Positions 45,896-55,103 of a stretch of 64,000 nt of DNA are shown here, one piece after another (within the stretch, counting starts at the first letter, position 1; each line of letters opens with the position of its first letter). The DNA comes from Paenibacillus hexagrammi (GTDB lineage: Bacteria; Bacillota; Bacilli; Paenibacillales; NBRC-103111): assembly GCF_021513275.1 (NCBI RefSeq), contig NZ_CP090978.1:3596001-3660000 (forward strand), in the 5' to 3' direction. Below the pieces are notes generated by a model, which saw nothing but the letters and a program-made list of their open reading frames with translations, was not told the DNA's origin and did no database searches. The position numbers and the translations under genes are program-made.

Positions 45896-46663
45896 TTATA
45901 CTCTCTTTTTATACACCCGCATCGCAAACATATAAGCCAAGAACATAACTCCGAGGCACCACGCAAGAGCAATCCAAATATCGTTATCTAAAGGCTGACC
46001 CGACAGCAATGCGCGGATAGATTCTACGATCGAGGTCACCGGCTGGTTTTCGGCAAAGATGCGAACGATGGTCGGCATCGACTTGGTTGGTACAAATGCG
46101 GAGCTGATAAAAGGCAGGAAGATAATGGGGTAGGAAAAGGCGCTTGCGCCATCAACTGTTTTGGCGGATAGTCCTGCTATAGCTGCGACCCAAGTCAAAG
46201 CCAATGTAAACAGAGCGAGTATGCCGGCTACAGCAAGCCATGGCAGTACTCCTGCAGAAGAACGAAAGCCCATAAGTAATGCTACGAGTATGATGACAAC
46301 AACTGAAATGGCATTGGATACCAGCGAGGTTAGGACATGCCCCCACAATAAGGTGGATCGAGAAATCGGCATGGTGTGAAACCGCTCGAATATACCACGC
46401 TGGACATCAGTAAACAGGCGGAAAGCCGTGTAGGCCACACCGCTAGCAATCGCGATCAGCAGGATACCAGGCAGCAGGTAATTCACATAATGATCCGTTC
46501 CGGTTTGAATGGCGCCGCCGAACACATAGACGAACAGCAGCATAAAAGCGATCGGCATGACGGTGACCGTTATAATGGTGTCCATGCTGCGGGAGATATG
46601 AAGCATGGACCGTCCGAGCATGACGCTCATATCGCTGAAAAAGTGACGCTTTGTCGTCTCCAT
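45896..46663 (-). CDS. ABC-2 type multidrug transporter permease (DrrB-like)
   Basis: A 255-aa inner-membrane protein with six segments. It carries the ABC-2 signature region (PIIFLPFISSAFVPTKSMPTIVRIFAENQPVTSIVESIRALL). It starts directly at the stop of the ATPase gene, so the two form a transporter. Members of the DrrAB group export drugs or other amphiphiles. It is the last gene of the PadR, pentapeptide, ATPase, permease cluster. Confidence 0.9.
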   Translation of the reverse strand: METTKRHFFSDMSVMLGRSMLHISRSMDTIITVTVMPIAFMLLFVYVFGGAIQTGTDHYVNYLLPGILLIAIASGVAYTAFRLFTDVQRGIFERFHTMPISRSTLLWGHVLTSLVSNAISVVVIILVALLMGFRSSAGVLPWLAVAGILALFTLALTWVAAIAGLSAKTVDGASAFSYPIIFLPFISSAFVPTKSMPTIVRIFAENQPVTSIVESIRALLSGQPLDNDIWIALAWCLGVMFLAYMFAMRVYKKRV

Positions 46664-47433
46664 TTATTTCTCCTCCTTAGTACCCACGATTGCGAGGAAG
46701 ATCTCCTCCAAAGTCGGCTGCTTTTCAACATACTCAACCTTGACGCTTGGAAACAGCTGCTTCAATTCTGGTAACGTGCCGGTTGCAATAATCCTACCCT
46801 CATGCAGGATAGCAATTCGGTCGGCAAGCTGCTCAGCCTCCTCTAAATACTGCGTGGTTAAGAAGATGGTCGTGCCGCCGGCTACCAGCTCCTTGACAAT
46901 CTTCCAAACCTCGATGCGTGCTTCGGGGTCAAGCCCTGTGGTTGGTTCATCCAGGAAAATAATCTCTGGGTTACCCACGAGGCTTAAGGCAATATCGAGC
47001 CTGCGGCGCATCCCGCCCGAATAAGTAGACACCCGGCGATCCGCGGCGTCCGTCAGACCGAAGCGTTGAAGCAAGTCTTCTGCAACCTGACGCGGATCCT
47101 TCAAGTATCTCAGCTTCGCGATCATGACAAGATTTTCACGTCCGGTTAATATCTCATCTACTGCAGCGAATTGTCCGGTCAGACTAATCGCCTGACGGAC
47201 ATATTCGGGTTTTGCCGCGACATCGAATCCTCCGACGGCGGCGATTCCGCCGTCCGCCTTGAGCAGTGTGGTAAGGATTTTGACAACCGTTGTCTTGCCT
47301 GCCCCGTTAGAGCCAAGGAGTGCGAAAATACTGCCTTTTTCCACCTCGAAATCCACGTCCTTCAGCACTTGATGCTGCTTGTAGGATTTTTCAGTCCTTG
47401 TACTTGAATAGGCTTAGTTGGAACGGTTTGCAT
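46664..47433 (-). pseudogene. ABC transporter ATPase (DrrA-like), one frameshift near the N-terminus
   Basis: A cytoplasmic ATPase of about 256 aa with Walker A (LLGSNGAGKTTVVK), the signature (YSGGMRRRLDIA) and Walker B (IIFLDEPTTGLD), followed by the H-loop TTQYLEEAEQLADR. The true start is the ATG at 47433 (MQTVPTKPIQVQGLKK) behind GGAGG. At about 47388 an A5 run should be A6; without it the frame stops, and only an internal start would be left. The length of 770 nt is one base short of 257 codons. Sequencing error is likely. It partners the permease at 45896. Confidence 0.85.
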
Positions 47434-47451
47434 AGGATTTCCTCCCTTCCA

Positions 47452-48321
47452 TTACATGACTGTAACTTTAGTCAAATTGGCTTCCATGCCTTTTAGCAGA
47501 GCAAAGGTCAGTTTATCCATCGTTGCGCCGTCAAAGCAGATACTCTTGATCGCGCGATAGTACTTCTTAGAGATTGTAAATCCAGCTTGGAAAGAAACAT
47601 TTTTAAACGTTGCGCCTTTGAACGAAACATCGTTTAATGCCGCTTTGTCAAACTTCACACCGATAAACGTCTGTCCGTCCAAACACAACCCGCGCAGGTC
47701 AGAGTACGTAAAGTCAACCCCGTCAAATAAACAACCTTCAAAAGCCGTTTTTCTAAGATCGGTCATGGTTAACGTCACGTCGGTCAGTTTAACTCCTGTG
47801 AATTTGGCTCCGTCTAGCCCCGATTTGCTGAAATTGGTTCTTACAAGGATCGTCTTCGTAAAGCTTGCATGTGACAGGTCAAGAGCGGAGAAGCTGCAGT
47901 CCGTCAGATTCGCACCGTCAAAATTCGCATCACGTACGTCGCTGGCCTTAAATGAACTACCGGTTAAATCTGCACCCGAAAAGTCGGAACCATGCAATGC
48001 GCTGCCATTAAACTGTCCTTTATGGGCCGTAACGCCTGCAAAGTCGCTTTTCACCAGGTTGCTTGCGCTAAAGTTCGTCACTACTTGACGTTCCAATGAG
48101 CGGGAAAGATTGGCGACTTCCAGAATCGTTTGCTCGATGTCGCCGATGCTTTCAATCGTCAACTTAAACGCTGTTTCATCATCTTTCCCCGCATCTATTA
48201 GCTCACGATACCGCTCCTGCAAATCGGAGTGCAGATCGGCCTTTAGCTCAGTAACGCTTTTCACCCCATCATATGGCGTAAAAACACCGTTCAAATAGTT
48301 CGTCAATTTGGAATTCATCAT
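47452..48321 (-). CDS. Pentapeptide-repeat protein with permease-prefix-like N-terminus
   Basis: A 289-aa cytoplasmic protein. The first 85 residues are helical and resemble the prefix domain found in PadR-linked membrane proteins (LNGVFTPYDGVKSVTELKADL, DDETAFKLTIESIGDIE). The rest is a pentapeptide-repeat beta-helix of A(D/N)LXX type (SDFSGADLTGSSFKASDVRD). The gene starts 12 bp after the PadR gene and is followed by the DrrAB-like genes. Some pentapeptide proteins protect gyrase from drugs; whether this one does is not visible. Confidence 0.85.
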   Translation of the reverse strand: MMNSKLTNYLNGVFTPYDGVKSVTELKADLHSDLQERYRELIDAGKDDETAFKLTIESIGDIEQTILEVANLSRSLERQVVTNFSASNLVKSDFAGVTAHKGQFNGSALHGSDFSGADLTGSSFKASDVRDANFDGANLTDCSFSALDLSHASFTKTILVRTNFSKSGLDGAKFTGVKLTDVTLTMTDLRKTAFEGCLFDGVDFTYSDLRGLCLDGQTFIGVKFDKAALNDVSFKGATFKNVSFQAGFTISKKYYRAIKSICFDGATMDKLTFALLKGMEANLTKVTVM

Positions 48322-48333
48322 GTCAAGTCTCCT

Positions 48334-48663
48334 TTATAATAAATTTTCTAGTACACGCTTTGCATACTCCCAATTGCTTTTGTTACGGGCGTATGTATCC
48401 TTGCCCCTTTCGGTAATCCTAAAATATTTGCGTCGTCCGCCCTGTGATTCATCGCCCCAATACCATTCGATATCACCTTCTGCTTCGAGCCTCCGGAAGC
48501 TGGAATACATCGTGGCTTCCTTGAGCTCATATTCGCCACCCGAACGCTCAGCGATCAGCTTGACAATCTCATAGCCGTATCGATCAGCCTCGGACAAAAG
48601 CCTTAAAATCATCGTATCCGTATGTCCGCGAAGCAGGTCGGATGTGATCTTGTTCTCGCTCAT
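48334..48663 (-). CDS. PadR-family transcription regulator
   Basis: A 109-aa winged-helix regulator. The family pattern is clear: DTMILRLLSEADRYGYEIVKLI, then ELKEATMYSSFRRLEAEGDI, then the wing GGRRKYFRITERG. It opens a cluster with a pentapeptide protein and a DrrAB-like exporter. PadR proteins often repress such exporters until an antibiotic-like ligand binds. The ATG follows GGAGG. Its promoter carries AAGTACTT repeats that are likely its own operator. Confidence 0.9.
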   Translation of the reverse strand: MSENKITSDLLRGHTDTMILRLLSEADRYGYEIVKLIAERSGGEYELKEATMYSSFRRLEAEGDIEWYWGDESQGGRRKYFRITERGKDTYARNKSNWEYAKRVLENLL

Positions 48664-48683
48664 TTCATCACCTCCATAACTGT

Positions 48684-48736
48684 ATAATACGTCAAAGTAC
48701 TTTGTCTGTCAAGGTACTTTTAGAAACGAAGTACTT
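48684..48736 (-). promoter_or_regulatory. PadR operon promoter with operator repeats
   Basis: On the minus strand a -35 TTGACA (48707-48712) and a -10 TATTAT (48684-48689) are 17 bp apart. The palindrome CAAAGTACTTTG fills the spacer. Two more copies (CAAGGTACTTTT, CGAAGTACTTCA) follow upstream at about 17-bp steps. This indicates autorepression by the PadR protein. Confidence 0.7.
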
Positions 48737-48766
48737 CACCTAAAACAATCACTTCCGTGAATGACA

Positions 48767-48790
48767 AAAAACCGCGCAGCGCACGGTTTT
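48767..48790. terminator. Bidirectional-type hairpin terminator after the VOC gene
   Basis: AAAACCG-CGC / GC-ACGGTTTT forms a compact stem with A and T runs on both sides, directly downstream of the VOC gene stop at 48802. Confidence 0.65.
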
Positions 48791-48801
48791 AGTATCGAAA
48801 A

Positions 48802-49149
48802 TTATTTCTCCCAAAGCTCAACCAGTCGGCCTTCAGGGTCTTCAATCCAGATAAATGTTCCAAATTCACTAATCTCTTTTTCTTTTGCGAGAGGTACGCC
48901 AATTTGTTCAAGATGCTTCATCGTCTCGTCTAGATTATGTACTTGAAAATTTAACATCACTTGTTGGTCTGTTGGAAAATAACTGTCATCCTCGGTAAAG
49001 AAAGAAAAAATCGTCTCATTTCCTGCTTGGGGTCTTATCATAGTTCCATTCCAATTTTCGATTTCAATCCTCAGCACTTCACTGTACCACTTTTTCACAA
49101 CTTCTAGATTCTTAGTCCTCCAGAATATTCCTCCAAAACCTTTTATCAT
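48802..49149 (-). CDS. VOC-family (glyoxalase-like) protein
   Basis: A 115-aa vicinal-oxygen-chelate protein with the two beta-alpha-beta-beta-beta modules (GIFWRTKNLEVVKKWYSEVL and FGTFIWIEDPEGRLVELWE). The ATG at 49149 follows AGGAG by 9 nt and fits the family start; a longer frame to 49176 lacks a ribosome-binding site. The final Glu of LVELWE is a usual metal ligand. Substrate unknown. Confidence 0.8.
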   Translation of the reverse strand: MIKGFGGIFWRTKNLEVVKKWYSEVLRIEIENWNGTMIRPQAGNETIFSFFTEDDSYFPTDQQVMLNFQVHNLDETMKHLEQIGVPLAKEKEISEFGTFIWIEDPEGRLVELWEK

Positions 49150-49232
49150 GGTATCAAACTCCTGTCTGTCATCCATTTTTCAACTTTCCGATTATCCTAG
49201 ATATTCGAGATTTAAAGTTGAGTTCCTTTTCA

Positions 49233-49261
49233 CAAAAAACATTCACCCAGTTGAGTGAATG
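49233..49261 (-). terminator. Terminator of the MBL hydrolase gene
   Basis: CATTCAC / GTGAATG with an 8-nt loop is followed on the minus strand by GTTTTTTG. The 115 bp between it and the stop at 49377 show nothing. Confidence 0.6.
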
Positions 49262-49376
49262 CTTAGTTACTTCTGAGATCCATATTAGGTTCGATGGACA
49301 ACTGCTAAATGAATACAAGCTGATGTTCATTCACCTTACAGTGTGTCCAAATTCATGTTTGTTAGTTACCGCTTTG

Positions 49377-50096
49377 TCACTTTTCAAGTTCAAGATTACA
49401 TTCTGCTTCTTTAATGGCACGGTCCATATCAGCACAAGGCAGTTCAAGCATTTCTCCATGCCCTACAGCGAGTAATAAAGGAGAATATTCACGTAATTTG
49501 AGCGCACTTGCTAACGACGCTTGTTTATCCCAGGTGTTTTTGGAAAGGAAAGGAAACAAAGGCCGAAGCTGACCGGCTACTGCGATACCGCCTTCTGTTT
49601 GAAAAGTGTCGCCGGCAATCAAATTCTTATTACGCGTATCGAAAAATGCCATCGAACCAGGTGTATGTCCCGGTGCAGACAGAGCGATTAACGAACCTAT
49701 CTGATCTCCGTCTTTGAGAAGAACGTCGGCTCTCGTCTTCAGATTATTCGGTATAATCCCTAGAATGGGGGTATCTAATTCTTCAGGATCTAACGTATAG
49801 TCACCTGACATCAAGCGAGCCTCCCTGCCGGAGATATAGACAATGGCATCAGGGAGCATTTCTTTAAGAGCATCGAGACCTCCTACATGATCATGATGTA
49901 GATGGGTTAGAAGGATCCTTGTAATCGGTTTGCCAATCTTATCAGCGAACTGTAGGATTTCATGCGAGCCGGCAGCCACCGCAGTATCCACAAGTGTTAA
50001 ACTATCCTCCTCCTCCACGAAATAGCAATTAACGGATAAAGACTGACGATTATAAAATGTGATTTGATGAATGGTATCTTTTTGAATGATTCTCAT
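49377..50096 (-). CDS. MBL-fold metallo-hydrolase
   Basis: A 239-aa cytoplasmic metallo-beta-lactamase-fold enzyme. The zinc motif HLHHDHVGGLD is complete, with further ligands in SAPGHTPGS, IAGDTF and VGHGE. I chose the ATG at 50096 (MRIIQKDT), which has AGGAG upstream, rather than a GTG four codons earlier. It is of the general hydrolase/glyoxalase-II-like type, not a recognisable beta-lactamase. It lies after a small peptide gene and the FtsX-type transporter, in the same direction. Confidence 0.85.
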   Translation of the reverse strand: MRIIQKDTIHQITFYNRQSLSVNCYFVEEEDSLTLVDTAVAAGSHEILQFADKIGKPITRILLTHLHHDHVGGLDALKEMLPDAIVYISGREARLMSGDYTLDPEELDTPILGIIPNNLKTRADVLLKDGDQIGSLIALSAPGHTPGSMAFFDTRNKNLIAGDTFQTEGGIAVAGQLRPLFPFLSKNTWDKQASLASALKLREYSPLLLAVGHGEMLELPCADMDRAIKEAECNLELEK

Positions 50097-50131
50097 GTCT
50101 ACCCTCACTCCTATTCTAGAAAATAACAGAA

Positions 50132-50287
50132 TCAGCCACCGTGCAATTTTTTTAAAATGCCAACAAGACCGGTATGACCTCCAGCGTCATGTTGACGGAT
50201 ACCAAACGGATCAAGCAAATGAAGGGTAAGACCTGCTGCCACGAGAACAATGATGGCAATTGCAGTTATTTTCATTGATCTTTTCAT
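50132..50287 (-). CDS. Small exported or membrane peptide, 51 aa
   Basis: The ATG at 50287 follows GGAGG by 7 nt. The sequence begins with a positively charged start and a hydrophobic helix (MKRSMKITAIAIIVLVAAGL), followed by a His/Gly-rich short tail (RQHDAGGHTGLVGILKKLHG). It looks like a signal-anchored or exported peptide. It lies 30 bp after the FtsX-type permease gene in the same direction, so it is probably part of that operon. No family recognised. Confidence 0.6.
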   Translation of the reverse strand: MKRSMKITAIAIIVLVAAGLTLHLLDPFGIRQHDAGGHTGLVGILKKLHGG

Positions 50288-50317
50288 AGATAAACCTCCC
50301 CTATCATATAAACGACT

Positions 50318-52729
50318 CTAAATATGAGCGAGTGTTTCCCGAATAGTCAATCGTGATGCCTGCCAAGCTGGATAAGCACTTGCTGCGATGGATCCCAGAA
50401 CAATAATCGTTAACCAAATAGCTGCAGCCACATGCGACAATTCCAAGGGAAGCGGTAATTTAAATGATAAATTGCCGATCAATCTGCCAACGAAGTAGGA
50501 CATTGGAAGCGAAAGCACAATAGAGATCGCCCAACTAATGAGGCCGATGAAGAGCCCTTCACTTATAACGTTACGTATTACCGTAGCCGATTTACCTCCA
50601 ATGGTGCGCATAATGCCGAATTCTCGGGTACGCTCTACTACATTAATTGCCATAGTAGACATAAGGCCCAGCCCTCCGACAAAAGCCATCAACACTGCCA
50701 TGACAATCAATGCAAAAATGAGAATATACACATGACCATTAAGCGCCGAGTCCAGTCTTGTTTCCGAGATGTCGGCTTTCACGCTTACATGTTCCTTTTC
50801 TAAAGCAAACTCGATGTCTTTAGTTATTGAACTGATGCTATTCGCATCGTGATGATTCATGACGATTCGTAAGGCATTGGTTTGCCCCGATTTACCCATG
50901 ATTTTGGCGAATGTATCCGGTGATACGTATGCTGATGCGGGCGTTATGATTTCCCGCGCAATGCCAACAACATGCAAAGTAACAGGACCTCCATTTACGG
51001 TCAAATCGATTGGATCGCCAACGTTAATGTTTGGAAATAACGCATGCGCCGTATGATTAAGTACCACACCATCGATATCGCCCGTCTGGAGCCATCGTCC
51101 ACTTTGTTGAGTTAATTGGATCAATTTGCTATCCACTGGAGCCGAACGGATGCTAAAGCTTCCATGTCCTCCATCAGGGTAAGTTTTTAAAAGTTCCAAA
51201 TGATCCGAACGATTTGCTGCCGCAGCCACTATATTCCATGTCTCCACTTTTTGAACTCCAGGAACACTTTTGATGATAGAGAAGACCTTATCTTCCGCTT
51301 CGAGACGATTCAGACGAATTTCAAGATCGTAATGCCGATCAGCTGCTGCATCAGCGAGATTTTGTTCCCATGCTGCTTTTACATTTAAGCTCGTCATGAA
51401 CATTCCACCAGCGGCAGCTAGTAAGCTAAGCGTGAGCAGTAAACGGCCTCTGCGCCGAAATGTGTTGCGCAAAGCCAATATCAAGGTGCGATCCAACCCC
51501 TGTATCTTACCGAGCCATGCATCTAACGGGCGAGAGCCGAAGTTCTTCTTGCTTATGCCGAAATCATGGATCGCTTCACGAACGGTGATTCGTGTGGTTT
51601 TTATAATCGGGATAAGGGCGACGAAAAGTGGAACGAGAATTCCAATGAAGCACTGAACGATGTAAACCCAAGCAGGAATTGCCTCACTATATAAAGTGAA
51701 ATTCAGCAGCTCAGCCACCACTCTCGCAAAATAACGTCCTACCGTCATACTTGGCGGCAAGCCAATCACAACCGCCACGATGCCAACCAGTACAATCAGA
51801 ACAAGATATAGGCCAGCTATTTGGATCGATCGTGCGCCAATCGCTTTCATCACACCAATTTGCCGGACCTGTTGGGCCAGTAATCCGCCGATCATGGTTG
51901 CAGTCAGGATGGCACTTAGCAGGAGTGTCAGTAAACTGAAGATGAACATCATGACTAGAATGGAATTCATTTGAGTCTGATGCGGATGTTTGCCAGGCGG
52001 AGGTATGCGCACCTCTTTTACCGAATGACCTTGTTGTTTCAACCAACTGGATAGTTCGCTGACTGTATGTTCGATCGATGCCACATTGAGCGGCTGATCC
52101 TTCACCATGATTTTTAGAATGTTTAATGTGTCGCTTTCTCCTAACATACGCAACGTTGAAGGGGTCGTATAGCCATACACGGTTTGTTCCTGTCCGGCAG
52201 GGGCTAAGCCTGGGTCATGGACAAGTCCAGATAGGGTAACGGCACTGTTGGAACCACCAGGTGTTTGAACTCTCAGTGATTCACCTACCCTGGCATGCAC
52301 AAGCGGCAACGCTTCCCGTTCCAATAAAATGGACCCATCCGGCGGAGGCCAGGCGCCACTTTCAGGCCGAAATGTATTCATGTGCATCGCATTAAAATCT
52401 TTTACGACGAACAGCAGCAGTGGCAGCCACTCGTTAGGTTTGACCTCAATTCTCGCTACAATCGTAGAACTTGCTTCCGCATCTGCGATTTCAGGACGAA
52501 GTCTAACCGCATCCACCAATGAATCACTAACTTTATCCAATTCCATAAGAGCGGAAGCCGGGTTCGTATTTAGATAATTTCGGCTAATCTCACGCGTTAG
52601 AATCGTGTATGCGCTCAATATGGCGCCAACGCCGAATATACCGACAGCAATTGCCAGCACCATCATCGCCATTCGCCCTTTTGCCAACTGAATATCGCGC
52701 AGCAATTTCCACCAACGCGGGCTAATCAT
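50318..52729 (-). CDS. ABC transporter permease, FtsX/MacB type
   Basis: An 803-aa inner-membrane protein with two FtsX domains. The layout is one segment at about 20-40, a large extracellular part, three segments (about 255-370), a second single segment (about 430), another extracellular part and three final segments (about 675-795). The first block is of the type [19 protein letters not shown], the second [16 protein letters not shown]. Such mechanotransmission permeases extrude lipoproteins, peptides or drugs with a LolD-type ATPase. Its ATG overlaps the stop of the ATPase gene (ATGA). The TetR-type regulator upstream probably controls it. Confidence 0.9.
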   Translation of the reverse strand: MISPRWWKLLRDIQLAKGRMAMMVLAIAVGIFGVGAILSAYTILTREISRNYLNTNPASALMELDKVSDSLVDAVRLRPEIADAEASSTIVARIEVKPNEWLPLLLFVVKDFNAMHMNTFRPESGAWPPPDGSILLEREALPLVHARVGESLRVQTPGGSNSAVTLSGLVHDPGLAPAGQEQTVYGYTTPSTLRMLGESDTLNILKIMVKDQPLNVASIEHTVSELSSWLKQQGHSVKEVRIPPPGKHPHQTQMNSILVMMFIFSLLTLLLSAILTATMIGGLLAQQVRQIGVMKAIGARSIQIAGLYLVLIVLVGIVAVVIGLPPSMTVGRYFARVVAELLNFTLYSEAIPAWVYIVQCFIGILVPLFVALIPIIKTTRITVREAIHDFGISKKNFGSRPLDAWLGKIQGLDRTLILALRNTFRRRGRLLLTLSLLAAAGGMFMTSLNVKAAWEQNLADAAADRHYDLEIRLNRLEAEDKVFSIIKSVPGVQKVETWNIVAAAANRSDHLELLKTYPDGGHGSFSIRSAPVDSKLIQLTQQSGRWLQTGDIDGVVLNHTAHALFPNINVGDPIDLTVNGGPVTLHVVGIAREIITPASAYVSPDTFAKIMGKSGQTNALRIVMNHHDANSISSITKDIEFALEKEHVSVKADISETRLDSALNGHVYILIFALIVMAVLMAFVGGLGLMSTMAINVVERTREFGIMRTIGGKSATVIRNVISEGLFIGLISWAISIVLSLPMSYFVGRLIGNLSFKLPLPLELSHVAAAIWLTIIVLGSIAASAYPAWQASRLTIRETLAHI

Positions 52730-53484
52730 GACAACTTCGCCTCCGCTTTCATAGGTGCTTCGGTGACGACAGCCCCATCAGCTAACATGATCGTCCTTGA
52801 AAAGTATCTGCTTAAATCACGCTCGTGCGTCACCATGACGACCGTCTTTCCTTCCATCGCCAGATTCGCGAATAATTGCATAACGTCATCTGATGTCCCG
52901 GAATCAAGATTGCCAGTCGGCTCGTCGGCTACAAGTATAGAAGGATCGTTGGCAAGAGCCCGTGCGATTGCTGCGCGTTGTTGTTGACCTCCCGACAAAT
53001 CGGAAGGCAGTTTATCCGCTTGTTCAGCAATTCCAACCTTTCTCAACAAAGAAACAGCTCTTGCTCGCCGTTCACGTGCTGGATATGTTTTGCAAAAATC
53101 CATGGGCAGCATGACATTTTCCGCAACTGTCAGAGTCGGCAGTAATTGAAAGAATTGAAAGATGACGCCGACATTGACTCCTCGCCAAATGGCTAGCTGT
53201 TCCTGATTTAGAGCGTGTACAGCCTTAGAGGCCACAATTACTTCTCCGGAAGAAGGCGTATCGATACCGGTAATCAAATTGATTAAAGTCGATTTCCCAC
53301 TGCCTGATTTGCCGACAACAGCGACAAATTCACCTTTCTGAACCTGCAGGCTTACTTCTCTTAGAGCCATAAAAGAACCGGAGGGCGTGTCATACCATTT
53401 AGAGACCCGATTTACTGTTATGATCGGTTCACTCTGTAATGATGCTTCATTTCTTTTTTCTCGACTGAGTGTTTGTTGGCTCAT
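52726..53484 (-). CDS. ABC transporter ATPase, LolD/MacB type
   Basis: A 252-aa cytoplasmic ATPase with Walker A ([20 protein letters not shown]), Q-loop ([16 protein letters not shown]), signature ([16 protein letters not shown]), Walker B ([12 protein letters not shown]) and H-loop (VTHERDL). It drives the FtsX-type permease, with which it overlaps by 4 bp. The gene is divergent from a TetR-type regulator; a 14-bp inverted repeat lies in the gap. Confidence 0.9.
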   Translation of the reverse strand: MSQQTLSREKRNEASLQSEPIITVNRVSKWYDTPSGSFMALREVSLQVQKGEFVAVVGKSGSGKSTLINLITGIDTPSSGEVIVASKAVHALNQEQLAIWRGVNVGVIFQFFQLLPTLTVAENVMLPMDFCKTYPARERRARAVSLLRKVGIAEQADKLPSDLSGGQQQRAAIARALANDPSILVADEPTGNLDSGTSDDVMQLFANLAMEGKTVVMVTHERDLSRYFSRTIMLADGAVVTEAPMKAEAKLS

Positions 53485-53521
53485 ACCCCCAACCTCCTAC
53501 TATCTCTTTTTATTGAACATG

Positions 53522-53600
53522 TTGTTTCATTTCGATTATAATGTTCATAAATAACTGGTAACAATAACCAATATCCTTGAAATTGTTCGAAATGAAACAA
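53522..53600. promoter_or_regulatory. Long-spaced inverted repeat between ABC operon and TetR gene
   Basis: TTGTTTCATTTCGA (53522-53535) and its exact reverse complement TCGAAATGAAACAA (53587-53600) are 51 bp apart in the divergent gap. They probably bind the TetR-type regulator at both promoters, perhaps with looping. Confidence 0.6.
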
Positions 53601-53637
53601 AACACTTCAAACTGTTCAGTAAAAAGGGAGGATAACC

Positions 53638-54225
53638 ATGACAGCCAAAAAGGAAGACAGGCGAGTGCAGCGCACGCGAGGCATGCTGTTTGAAGCATTA
53701 ATGGACCTTATCGTGGAAAAAGGGTACGACGCCATTACGATACAAGACATTATTGATCGGGCAAACATTGGTCGTTCGACCTTTTATTCTCATTTCCTAG
53801 ATAAAGAGCAGCTTCTATTGGAAAACGTCGACCAACTTCGAGAATTTCTTAAGGAGCAACGTGTCATCCCTTCCTCACAGGGAGAGCCAGGCGAGTATCG
53901 ATTCGGTTTCAGCTTAGCCATGATTCAGCATGTGCAAAGCCATAAACTTATTTTTAGAGCGGTAGCCGGCAAACAAAGCGGGGTTCTTGTCATCTATCAC
54001 ATCAAACGTATGCTTACTGAAATAGCACGTGAAGAAATTGCAGCATTTCTGCCAAGCTCCACTCCCCCCATCATTCCGCAAGAAGTTGCAACCGAATTTG
54101 TTGTCAATACATTTTGGTCCATTGTAACTTGGTGGATGGAACAGAGCAGGCCATACTCTGCAAAAGAGATCGATCAAATGTTTCATAAATTAGCACTTTC
54201 GGGCATTAGTGCGCTTGAAAACTAA
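53638..54225 (+). CDS. TetR-family transcription regulator
   Basis: A 195-aa repressor. The N-terminal helix-turn-helix reads FEALMDLIVEKGYDAITIQDIIDRANIGRSTFYSHF, the standard TetR pattern. The C-terminal part is a TetR_C-type helical ligand domain. It is divergent from the LolD/FtsX-type transporter and most likely represses it. The ATG follows GGGAGG. Confidence 0.9.
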   Translation: MTAKKEDRRVQRTRGMLFEALMDLIVEKGYDAITIQDIIDRANIGRSTFYSHFLDKEQLLLENVDQLREFLKEQRVIPSSQGEPGEYRFGFSLAMIQHVQSHKLIFRAVAGKQSGVLVIYHIKRMLTEIAREEIAAFLPSSTPPIIPQEVATEFVVNTFWSIVTWWMEQSRPYSAKEIDQMFHKLALSGISALEN

Positions 54226-54234
54226 TTAGAATGC

Positions 54235-54277
54235 AAAAAACGACCCTTATCCCACCTAAGGGAAGAGTCGTCTTTTA
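54235..54277 (+). terminator. Terminator of the TetR gene
   Basis: AAAACGAC-CCTTA pairs with TAAGGG-AAGAGTCGTCTTTT, ten bases after the TetR stop. A and T runs on both sides may serve both strands. Confidence 0.7.
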
Positions 54278-54289
54278 CTAATAACTGCT

Positions 54290-54466
54290 TTACTTTAATT
54301 TTCCTCCGAATACAGGGAAGAAGCTGTGCTCACCGTAGTTCTGGATGCGTTCTACATTCTTCAAAGTCTCCATATCTGCATCACTGATAACAAAATCAAG
54401 CTCTGCATTGATTCTCATATGATCTGGATTTGCCGACTTAGGAATGACTACAAGACCAAGTTGGAC
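54290..54466 (-). pseudogene. Aldo/keto reductase, C-terminal remnant
   Basis: Only the last 57 residues remain: QLGLVVIPKSANPDHMR, then FVISDADMETLKNVE, then the end GEHSFFPVFGGKLK. This is the C-terminus of a YtbE-like aldo/keto reductase with the cofactor motif IPKS. The upstream sequence is unrelated in all frames. A complete protein has about 275-280 residues. Confidence 0.75.
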
Positions 54467-55049
54467 GAGCGCGCTCCTCCTCAAGTACCCATTGATGATG
54501 CCCCTTTTCCGCGTCGCCGAACCCCATACAACCAAGACAAATCCGAGATACATCCAAGCCGGTATTTCCAAGTTTTGTATAGTCCATTTCGTTGCACCTC
54601 CTTATTTGCATAGGTCATACATAGAGCGAGTCGCCATCATGTGCTCCCAATCCAAGTCGCGGGACTGTAGGTGTTACTCCGTACTCACGGTATGGCGAGA
54701 TGTATAAAATGAACATTGATTGTTTATTCAACTCACGTTTATAATTTCAAACAGAATCCAAACGCTTGCAATAATCAAATCCTTGCGAGGCGGGCATTTT
54801 GCCGCATTCGAGGAGCCCGAATTGTTGGCCGGAGAGATTCGTGCCTTCTTCGCCCCTTGAGAGATAAGATGCGAACCGTTCCATGTTCCCCATTCGGCCA
54901 ATCGGTTCATGGTCCATGCTGTACCAGCTTCGATAATCAAACTGATTATCCCGCCAATCTAGAAATTCGAGTCTGCATTCTTTCAGTTGCCATATTGAGA
55001 AATTAGATTAAATGCACGCTTAAAATCTACGCTCTTTTTTAGCTAATTG
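54467..55049. other. Gene-free stretch
   Basis: Short frames exist on both strands, but none has a ribosome-binding site or a recognisable product. It probably holds decayed DNA upstream of the reductase remnant. Confidence 0.4.
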
Positions 55050-55078
55050 AAAAAAAGAGCAGCACTGGCAGTCTGCTC
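55050..55078 (-). terminator. Terminator of the ABC_ATPase gene
   Basis: GAGCAG / CTGCTC with a 10-nt loop is followed on the minus strand by TTTTTT. It lies 26 bp after the stop at 55104. Confidence 0.75.
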
Positions 55079-55103
55079 CTTTAGTTGTTGAAGTATCGTC
55101 AAG

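Noticed and set aside
54728..54940. A 70-codon minus-strand frame
   Set aside because: No ribosome-binding site and no recognisable motif; the region looks decayed.
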